From Liolophura sinensis (Eukaryota; Mollusca; Polyplacophora; Chitonida; Chitonidae), in the NCBI RefSeq assembly GCF_032854445.1, contig NC_088295.1, positions 35,062,510 to 35,126,509 of the forward strand: a DNA stretch of 64,000 bases. The letters are read 5' to 3'. The notes beneath the pieces are model-generated. The model did no database searches, was not told the DNA's origin, and saw nothing but the letters and a program-made list of their open reading frames with translations. Positions 38,975-64,000 of the stretch are shown one piece after another. Positions within the stretch are counted from its first letter, which is position 1. Each line of letters begins with the position of its first letter. A program made the translations under genes and the position numbers.

Positions 38975-39240
38975 AATTATTTATTTATTTGAGTGGTGTT
39001 GTACCCCATAATCTAGAATATTTCACATACGATAGTGACCAGCAGTATGGTGGGAGGAAAGTGAGCGGAGCCAAGGGAAAACCCACGACCATCTGCAGGT
39101 TGCTGCCAGACCTTCCCATGTACGGCTGGAGAGGAAGCTCTGGTCTGGACATGAACCGACGGCGATTACATTGGTGGGAGGCTCCTGGTTCATTGCGACG
39201 TGCTGGTGTGCTAACCCCCTCAGGAGGCCCTCTACAGAAT
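38975..39240 (-). mobile_element. SINE of the AAATA-tailed family, minus orientation, with tRNA-like head
   Basis: On the plus strand it starts with TTTATTTATTTGAGTGGTGT and has the core GGGAAAACCCACGACCATCT and CATGTACGGCTGGAGAGGAA. It ends in a tRNA-like segment (39165-39235) whose minus strand includes GGTTAGCACACC (A-box-like) and GGTTCATGTCC (B-box-like). The 120-codon open frame across it is not a gene. Confidence 0.8.
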
Positions 39241-40458
39241 AATGGCAGAAAACTACACTCAAGTCAACTAGATCGTGTTTTGCTAATTTACTTATGTTGC
39301 ACCAGTGTTTGTCATTTGCCTGTAGCATACATGGAATCTACTTGTAGTTGACACCCGTGTAAATTTTTTTTAGTACTGAAAAAGTGATTTACTGTAGGAT
39401 ACTCCAGAAACGGACTGCTTTAAGTTTCACGTTACTATATTGTTCCAGGTTACAAACAGACCTATACAATGATCAGTGTCGTCCACCCAGTTGTCTGTCT
39501 CGAGTAAAACTTCAAATCAAGTGTAGACTGCTGCAGTTTCTTGGAATAACAACTCCACATACATGCACATTCTACATCTAGTGTCGCAATCCCACAATAA
39601 AGTTCTATCTGAGACTTGGTATTTATGGTGTTGCCTCAGTTGATGCTCAGTAACATGAGTAGGACATGTTCTTGTCAACCCCATGTAATGTGACTGCATA
39701 AGGTGTTGTATGGTGTCTTCAGCATTGGGTCAACCCTGCTGCATGGAGATAGTGGTGATATGACCCAAAATGTTTTGAAGGACACAAGGGTCTCCTGATG
39801 TGAGATACTGTGCATGCAAATTTGTTATATCTTTGTTTATACTAAACACAGCCCAACAATAAAAGGCATTGTTATAAAACATTGAATATATATAATGTAC
39901 ATGTATATAAAACTTCAGTACTTCAAATTATGTTCTAAGACAATGGCATGCACTATAACATTCATAGCTCTTAGGTTATACATGTATATGAGAAATACTA
40001 TCAGGTGAAACACTCCTTGTGTAGTACTGTAGGGCACCTCACTTATGCTTTTGAAAATACCATATTTAATATTACTGAAGAAATGTAAGAGACATGAATT
40101 GTAAACTTTGCATGATTGATTTGACATTTATTGTCAGAAATTTCCAAAAATGTGGGTTATGCACCATAAAGGGATATCCAAGGCTTGTTTTTTTTGTCAT
40201 AGTCTGCATCATTAAGATTCAAAGTTAGAAAGCTCTGCACATTCTTGTTCACACCATTGTCTTACAAAATAATGCCATATAATTAGAAATGATTTAATTA
40301 GTGTGTAGTCTTGATATGATCTGTATACTCTGTGTTCTGGGAATTATTTTGATGGGTTAGTTCAGATTATGGACAAAGTCATCAGACTTGATAATGAAAA
40401 TAAACAAAATTCTCATCAGGGAAGCAGTTCCACAAAATAAGTGTGGATATGAAAAACC

Positions 40459-40612
40459 TGGGGCCAGTCGTTCAAAAGTGTATTAAAGTTAATCCAGGCT
40501 TAAATCTTAATATCAGTCTCATCCTAACACAAACTAAATTGCACTTCAGTCTAGACTAACATTAATACAAGGCCTAAGTAACTCCTAATACACTTTTGAA
40601 AAAGGGGACCAA
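40459..40612. mobile_element. Palindromic MITE-like element (about 150 bp)
   Basis: GTTCAAAAGTGTATTAA (40470-40486) and TTAATACACTTTTGAA-type sequence (to about 40601) form terminal inverted repeats. The outer GGGGCCAG / GGGGACC bases extend them imperfectly. No coding capacity. Confidence 0.55.
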
Positions 40613-41761
40613 GAAGGTCACATAAGGGGGTGTAACTCTGTAATTTTAAAGATAGTTGACTTAAGCCCCAGATATGATCCTGTAACCCCAGACCACATGA
40701 GTATTGTAAAGGTTATAAATGTACAATCATTCTGAAGTGGCATGTCCAGGGCTAAAATAAGATAAAATTACTGGTGGTAGAACAAAAAGAAAACAAATTT
40801 TAAGGGAAGCAATGGTTACAGTTATACATGTAGTGGTAACTCCAACATGTTTGTAGTCAGAAGGATTTCACCATACCAACACATGAAAAGGCATGTTGCA
40901 CATTAAGTTTACATATGTTTTATAATATTTAGCTTGGTGATACAAGTACTGTTCTACACAGGGTCAGTGTGAAAATAGTCATGTACTCAGCACATTTCCA
41001 GATAAACAATGTCACTTGGTTTCGTTATCTAAAGTTTGATTATCATCTCTGTTGCTTTATGGAAAGAAGCAATTTTATGTCCAGTACACATATTAGCAGG
41101 GTAAACATACAGGTGGACAAATGAACACTTGACTGGTTCTTGAAGCTGATCAGCTGCAGCCTGATGAGTGAACTAGTGCTTCAGTTACATGCCAATAGCA
41201 TGGTGGATTTCATGCTTACTGACGCTAATTTTTCTGTGAACAACGTACTGCATGGCATACTTATTCCAAGAATATTGCATTCGATCAAAGCCTAAATTTA
41301 TTACTAATTACTATTATTACTAATCAATGCATATCATTTTACACAAAACTAAGGACCCCTCCGAAAATTTCATGAATAAATCTTACTATTCCTTCTTTCA
41401 AGGAAAGACACTACATGAATTGTAAAGAGTATCGGTCAAATCTGAACAAAATATTAACTGTAGTCCGATTGATAATTTTGGTGTCATGTACAGCATTCAT
41501 CATGTGTGAAAATCCCTTTCTAGTCTGTTAGTCCACCACATGACAACATCAATTTGTGCTTGTTCAGTCACGTAATATCTTTCAGCACAATTGTTCAATT
41601 CTGGCAAGATCAGCTTAGTAATGTCTGAAATGTAGGCTGATCTCTTCCAGTAGTGAAGATGTTTCCTTGCTGACTTTTGCTCAAAGTGCACACTGTCAGT
41701 CAGGCTAGTGGTGTGCAGCCCACAGAGGATGTGAAAACAGTACATGAGCAACTCCTGTCCA

Positions 41762-44700
41762 TCAGGACTCTGCCACTCTGGATAGAGGATCTTCTAGATA
41801 CTTTGCTAAAGCCTCAGCCTACAACAAATATTGATAAAAACAGATTTGACAGCAAAGCTGCTGAAGAGTTTGCCTGTAGGAGACACATAAATGCGGAACT
41901 TCAACTCAATACAAAGAGTAGTGAACTTGTGAATTTGGTGGTTTACAGTAATTAATATGCACAAAGTGCATCAGCAATGGAACATTCCCCTCGTGACAAT
42001 GTGCTTCACATATGTGTAAAACTTCAGCTCAATACGTGGCAATAGTTTTTGAGATACCACCCCTAACATTTACCTTAATGTTGATTCTAATAAGTCATGA
42101 ATTTTACAATTTACCATAATTAATATGCACAGTGCATCAACAACTGAACAAGCCCCTCGTGTTATTGTGCTTTACATATATGCAAAAACTTATTTCAAAA
42201 CTTGCAATACTTTTTTAAAATACCACCCCATTTTGTTCAACATTGCTTTCCCTGTTACTGGACCCTGAGGCCAATGCTTGGCGTACCTTGTGCAGGCAAG
42301 CTTACAACCATAAGTAAAGGCATAAAATTTAACAGCACATCAACTCAGAAACATTTTCTTCGCCTGTATCTGTATGCATGCCCTCTTCAGGCAGCATGCT
42401 CCACCAGCTACATTTACTGTGAATTCCACACATGATGATCATACACACTAGTCCCAAGACCATTAAATTAGGTGGACATTTGATGTTGCGAAAGTTTGTA
42501 TTTATGAATTCATTCATTTACTTCATGTTTAACACAAATGTCTTCAAAGAAGCATTTTCACGTACACAGCAGTTCAGGTTTATGGGTTGAGAAAACCAGA
42601 GTGTTTAGCACTGCCCTTGACAAACCACTTGACTCAAAACCACAGCTAGGCTTGAGAGTTTACTTCAAACCGTGCCCATATTAGTCAGGGGTAGAAAAAT
42701 CGAACTAGATGAAAAAGCCAGCAAGAGCTCTAAAAATCTTCTACAAACACGAACCATTAAGACAGCAGTGCAGTCATATAATGCCTGTCAGGTTGTTTAC
42801 CTTAGCCTTCAACATCCCAAAGCCTACGATCTCCTTGGAATAGATACACAACAGCAATTTGGCCACTCTTGTGATGGCTACTTTTCCTTGCTGAAATAAA
42901 AAACGAAAATGAGGAATGGTTCAGTTGTTGTCCGCTTAAAATTTGAACTAAGTTATCTCCCCTTGATCGGAGAAATTTGGCCTCAGTGTGTATTGATTGC
43001 TACATACATTACAAAATCTTAAATGCATGGAAAACAGAATTTATCATAAGGGCATATGCATTGCCTTATGTGTCTTCGATGAAAATTAAATTTTATTTTG
43101 TTCAAATATTTCTACTGGTTCCTCTTACGTTTATTTATTTATTCATTTATTTGATTGGTATTTTACGCCGCACTCAAGAATATTTCACTTATACAACGGC
43201 CGCCAGCATTATTGGAAACCTGGCAGAGCCCAGGGGAAACCCACAACCATCTGCAGGTTGCTGGAAGACCTTCCCACGTACGGCCGGAGAGGAAGCGATA
43301 TTATTTTTTACGTTTTAAAGATTAATGCGAAACAGTATGCAAAATATAAAAAGGTATGCAAAATATAAAATGACAGCATAAATCAGGTAAAGAAAAGAAT
43401 ATATCATATTGGATTATCCTGATTCCTCTTACAAAAAGACGTTTTGTAATCTTTTCTACATCACACAATGGTTTCTACTAACACACAGAATGTTCTTTTT
43501 CTCATAATAGTCATTAATGCTTTTCACATAAAGATTACAATGGTTTTAACCATTTTCTGAAGTGTACATTCAGAACACAATACAATCACACAAGTCAGTA
43601 TTAATCCCTCACCTCACAGTCTAGAAGCACATACTTTAGTTTGTCATCATTAAATGCTATAGAGCCATTCTTCTCATATGCACTCCAGATATTGCTGGCT
43701 ATGGCTGCCGTCACCTGGGCATCTTTGTCCCCATAACCTGAGTAGGCCAGCAAGGCTCCCTCACTGTTCAACAGTCTGGAAGTAGAGACCTGACACTAAA
43801 AGTCATTATGTGAACACTAGACAATAGGCTGATTATACCCTTACACTGTTTCCACAGAATCATGAGTGTTTGAATATTACTGTCTACCTGTTGGCACAGG
43901 CAATTTTTATCTGCGACCAGTCACAAAAAAATTCACCTGTTGCTGCGACAGATAGGCTCAATAACTTTACAACCATGTTCAGGTCAATATCCATGGATGT
44001 GTATGTAAGTGAAGTTTATTTTTACTCAGCGTTCTCATAAATAAAATGTTGTCACAACACATCATCATTTTCGGCCCCAACAAGTCAACATGGTCAGGGC
44101 GTCATTTAGTGAACAACGCTGTCGTCAATCTATCACATTTCAATTCAAAGACCAAACGTACCTTCAGCATTAAAGAACGTGCTTTAGCAACGACAAAATT
44201 AGATCTGCAAGAAGCCATTTTTGTTTAAAAAATGCTTTTGCTGACACTTTTTCAAAAAGTCAAAAAGTGCCACTCAACCTGAACCTGATCAATCAAAAAT
44301 TTAAGTGTCATGCATGACTCAGGAGTCTCTGACCATTACATCTTCAGTCGGTTCGAGTTGCTGGCCACCATCATAAAAATTAAGTCTTCTTGAGTACAGC
44401 ATGAAACACCAGTCAAATAAATAAGTGATAAAATGTGAAATTAATGTTTATAGTCCTGGTCTCTTCCTATTGTCTAAAAGTGTACAGCTTTTGGACTGCA
44501 TTGCTAACTTTTTCACCCAAGGACACGTGTGGCATCACAGGTATAAAGGGGATCAGCTCAAGACACACATAGATTGGATGCTCGGTTGTTTCCATTGAAA
44601 GGGAAGCCCATGCGTATACAAGTACAGAACTCCAGCAAATAAGTTTCGATTTGATCACCAACTGTGCAGAAGTTCCAGTCCCAACAGCATATTGAACAAA

Positions 44701-46395
44701 AAGGAAAATGCTACTGAAACCAAATATTCTTGTAACACAGTAAACTGATATTGCTGTGCCAAGGTGGTGATGCTGACAGAAGATAATTTCACCAAACTAA
44801 AATTATATGTTTGCAAAATGCGATAATGCCCTTCAAGAGAGCTAGACTTCCTAAAAGTGAGACCGATGGGAACAGGTAGATACCTGCACATGACATGTAC
44901 AAAAAAATCTCTGTGACAGGCGGATTTTTAAAAAACATTTCTACCCTGTACTAGTCTAACGCTGTTTCTTTCAGAGTATAAATAGTATGCCTGTACTTTG
45001 TATTAATCAATAGTATATACAGTTATATCATTCTACAGAAAAGGAAAGCATGCATGTAAAGGAAAAATTTGTGAGGTTATCACTCCCAAATTTGCATACG
45101 CAAAACACAATTTTTCAAATAAATGACTTGGGTTCTGAGCAAGTGTGTAGTTGATCAGATTAATGGTTGTTGAGAAAATCTAAAGACAGACGAACACATA
45201 ATCAATACTGAGATTCCTTCCTTTGTAACAGATAAGATATTTTGCCCTTCACTTCAGCAGCCTTTGCAGCACATTGCTTGTTTCACTATTACCTGGACTC
45301 TCATTAGTCTCTAGAAGAGTCTCCTTACTCTTCCAGCTTCTATGCATGGATACAATATTTTTTGTATTTGACAGGTGCATCATCAACCGACCATGTAAAT
45401 GTCAGAATAATAAAATGAGGGAAGACATTTAGCTAGCATCATTAAAGTAGATGAGAATCGATTCCTGTTAGCACTTAGAACCCTCAAGGAACTGAAAATA
45501 TCAAATTTACTGAAAACTGATCTCAATGCAGATCTATATACTTAATCTATATATACCTGTCCCGTCAATCATTTGGTTTTTAGGCCGGCCCATATTACAA
45601 TGCTGCCCCATGGCTGACAAATTGCAGTGTTTCGTTTGATTTGCTGAATTAGGCCGGCCCCACAAAATGAGGGTGGTCCTTCACATTCCAGTACATCTAA
45701 AGGGACTCATATCTATTTAAAATTCTGACATTCATCACAATACTGAGTAAGATGAAGGTCAGAATTTTAAAAAAGCACGCAACTGCTCCGACATTTACTG
45801 TAGTTCAGTAAGGTGCAGAGCAGTTGCAGCTACCAGAGTCCATCCAGATAGTGGAGTGAGTGAGTGAGTGCTTCGGGTTTAACGTCGTACTCAACAATTT
45901 TTCAGTCATGTGACGACGAAGGAATCCTTATGGTGTATGTAATGTGCCTTCTTGTCACAGAACAGATTTCCATCGCTCTTTTATCTAGTGCTGCTTCACT
46001 GAGACGACTTACCAAAGGCATGTATGCCGCCCCGCCCGAGCCATTATACTGATACGGTTCAACCAGTCGTTGCACTATACCCTTCAAGCTGAACGCCAAG
46101 CGAGGAAGTTACAACTTCCAGATAGTGGATACCAAACCCAAGCTAGAATTGTGCTAGGTGAATAGGTATTCACCTGCGTGGACCTAGTGCGTGCGCTAGC
46201 AACAGAGTAACCAATTACTCAATTTTTGAAAGGCGTATAACTTGCCAACTTTTCACTGAATGTTGTTACACTGACGTCACTCTTTCCACAGAATCATGAG
46301 TGTTTGAAGTTTTCAGCTCTTACTTACAGCGTACTTTGAACGCCCCCAGTATTCGCTTGGCTTAACACCTGAGTAAGAGCTTTTGGCTTTAACAT
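41762..46395 (-). CDS. LAMTOR2: LAMTOR2 (Ragulator subunit p14, roadblock-domain protein), complete
   Basis: Four minus-strand exons join in frame to 125 aa, the length of human LAMTOR2: 46395-46328 ([18 protein letters not shown]), 43774/5-43613 ([18 protein letters not shown] to [10 protein letters not shown]), 42890-42801 ([15 protein letters not shown] to GFGMLKAK) and 41818-41762 ([18 protein letters not shown], stop TGA). Known: LAMTOR2 pairs with LAMTOR3 in the Ragulator complex on late endosome/lysosome membranes, which anchors Rag GTPases for mTORC1 and also scaffolds MEK1 signalling. The whole protein is one roadblock/LC7 domain; the AYSGYGD and AAIASNIW motifs are family signatures. 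Exon 1 ends with CT and exon 2 begins with A, completing a Leu codon. The gene is head to head with ECD. No disruption was seen. Confidence 0.96.
41819..42800 (-). other. LAMTOR2 intron 3, with a direct duplication
   Basis: Contains two diverged direct copies of a roughly 125-base unit (see 41941-42232). No exon on either strand could be supported. Confidence 0.8.
41941..42232. repeat. Diverged direct duplication, unit about 125 bp
   Basis: Copies at 41941-42065 and 42110-42232 share TAATTAATATGCAC, GTGCATCA, CCCCTCGTG, TGTGCTT(C/T)ACATAT, and end in ATACCACCCC. The copies are about 170 bases apart in start position. The source family is unknown. Confidence 0.75.
42891..43612 (-). other. LAMTOR2 intron 2
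   Basis: A phase-0 intron between DCE and QGK, carrying the SINE at 43125-43300. Confidence 0.85.
43125..43300 (-). mobile_element. SINE of the AAATA-tailed family, minus orientation
   Basis: Plus-strand order is TTTATTTATTCATTTATTTG, ATTGGTATTTTACGCCG, CACTCAAGAATATTTCACTT, ACGGCCGCCAGCATTATTGG, then CCACAACCATCTGCAGGTTG and CACGTACGGCCGGAGAGGAA. The tRNA-like head is missing. It is in LAMTOR2 intron 2. Confidence 0.8.
44335..44425 (+). mobile_element. SINE 3' fragment (AAATA-tailed family)
   Basis: GGTTCGAGTTGCTGGCCACC is followed by TTCTTGAGTACAGCATGAAA and CACCAGTCAAATAAATAAG, the 3' end of the family at 36345. Confidence 0.6.
45853..46123 (-). mobile_element. SINE with CACTCA tail, minus orientation
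   Basis: Begins on the plus strand with GAGTGAGTGAGTGAGTGCTT, GTTTAACGTCGTACTCAACA and TTTTTCAGTCATGTGACGAC. The body contains the inverse of GAAGCAGCACTAGATAAAAG and ends at GCGAGGAAGTTACAACTTCC. It is the best-preserved tail of the family in the window and lies in LAMTOR2 intron 1, near the promoter. Confidence 0.8.
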
Positions 46396-46659
46396 TACTG
46401 TCGCCGTTTTGAATGGTGACACAGAGAACTTGCAAAAAAAGACAAACGGGACACTCCTTTCACACTTTGAGATTACTGATGTTGTTGTTGTTACGAGCAC
46501 TGATCACATGATATCCGCCTACTTCCGCTTGTTTCAAGCCAATAGTTGAGACTTCCGGCGTGGGGGGCAAGTCGATGACTGACGTGAGATAGTCGATCGG
46601 TCAGTACCTTGTTGTAACAAAGTGACGGTATTTCTGAGAGAGAATGAACAGCAACTAGA
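46396..46659. promoter_or_regulatory. Shared LAMTOR2/ECD bidirectional promoter region
   Basis: 264 bases separate the two divergent start codons. The stretch is CpG-containing and has a CCAAT (46539-46543), an ETS-like ACTTCCGG (46551-46558), a related ACTTCCGC (46521-46528) and a CRE-half-like TGACGT (46580-46585). No TATA box is evident. ETS and CCAAT sites are typical of divergent housekeeping promoters. Transcription starts are not determined. Confidence 0.65.
46644..46658 (+). other. Five-codon upstream ORF abutting the ECD start
   Basis: ATG AAC AGC AAC TAG ends one base before the ECD ATG at 46660. If transcription starts upstream, ribosomes would meet it first. Whether it is used is unknown. 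Confidence 0.5.
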
Positions 46660-63740
<17,081 letters not shown>

Positions 63741-64000
63741 GTAAAACAAATCTTGTGAGCCTTTGTGAGCTTGTTGATAAGGATGTAGGAATTTAGTTAT
63801 TTAAATTAACCTGCAGACTGCAAGGGGTATTTATGGATGGATTTCTAATTCAAATAAATTGGTGAAATAGACATAATCTCTTTATTAGCTGTGAGTTTTC
63901 ATGGCTTCATGTGTAAGTAGAATTTGTATTATCTCATTTACATTACATGCAGAAGACCGTGTTCAGTTCACAGAATTGATCCAACATGGTTTGTTTGATA
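63741..64000 (+). other. Start of the next ECD intron
   Basis: Begins GTAAAAC after a phase-2 exon end. No further exon is recognisable before the window edge. Confidence 0.7.

Larger units (their letters stand above)
38077..41761. other. Convergent intergenic region between endonuclease IV and LAMTOR2
   Basis: Candidate poly(A) signals are ATTAAA at 38329-38334 and AATAAA at 38646-38651 for endonuclease IV, and AATAAA on the minus strand at 41302-41297 for LAMTOR2. A SINE (38975-39240), a short SINE fragment near 39650-39760 and a palindromic element (40459-40612) are present. The 83-codon minus frame at 41751-41500 would be in the LAMTOR2 3' UTR and is not recognisable. Confidence 0.6.
43776..46327 (-). 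other. LAMTOR2 intron 1
   Basis: A phase-2 intron. It contains a SINE 3' fragment (44335-44425, ending TCAAATAAATAAG), a full SINE (45853-46123) and two copies of AGGCCGGCCC about 60 bases apart (45581-45660). Small minus-strand frames at 44467-44891 resemble no protein. Confidence 0.8.

Noticed and set aside
38989..39351. 120-codon plus-strand frame and its 101-codon antisense partner
   Set aside because: Both are translations of a SINE.
41500..41751. 83-codon minus-strand frame and overlapping 92-codon plus-strand frame (41677-41955)
   Set aside because: The first follows the LAMTOR2 stop codon and would be 3' UTR; the second overlaps LAMTOR2 exon 4 antisense. Neither resembles a known protein.

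Overview
This is eukaryotic nuclear DNA from a lophotrochozoan animal, most likely a marine mollusc. The evidence is short phase-consistent exons in long AT-rich introns, animal-specific proteins, and short interspersed repeats with tails and cores that I associate with mollusc genomes. The species cannot be fixed from the sequence. A 200-base N run (62564-62763) and two single-base coding disruptions point to a draft assembly.

Four genes can be read, mostly from exons too short to stand out as ORFs. (1) On the minus strand, 23653 down to 163 and off the left edge, lies the 5' part of a SMURF-type HECT ubiquitin ligase; only the start and most of the C2 domain are inside, and two introns fill most of the first 23.6 kb. 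(2) On the plus strand, 30364-38076, lies a complete seven-exon endonuclease IV (Nfo/APN1-type AP endonuclease) with all nine metal ligands and a 440-residue Lys/Arg-rich N-terminal extension built from about 61-residue repeats. (3) On the minus strand, 46395-41762, lies a complete four-exon LAMTOR2 (Ragulator p14, 125 aa). (4) On the plus strand, from 46660 past the right edge, lies an ecdysoneless (ECD) homologue; eight exons are visible, one expected exon is missing in the assembly gap, and two exons carry one-base losses.

Layout: SMURF(-) and endonuclease IV(+) diverge, separated by 6.7 kb that holds the SMURF promoter area, the 3' end of a dead LINE, a GC-rich segment that may contain the endonuclease IV first exon, a SINE and an inverted-repeat element. 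Endonuclease IV(+) and LAMTOR2(-) converge. LAMTOR2(-) and ECD(+) are head to head with only 264 bp between their start codons, probably a shared bidirectional promoter. The genes work in different systems (BMP/TGF-beta signalling, DNA repair, lysosomal mTORC1 signalling, spliceosome/chaperone function), so this is ordinary animal gene order and not an operon.

Repeats include at least two tRNA-derived SINE families, several small palindromic MITE-like elements, (AT)n tracts, a degenerate minisatellite at 55.6-56.2 kb, and a large imperfect hairpin next to the assembly gap. I found no rRNA, tRNA gene, CRISPR array or viral gene, and no convincing novel multi-gene system.
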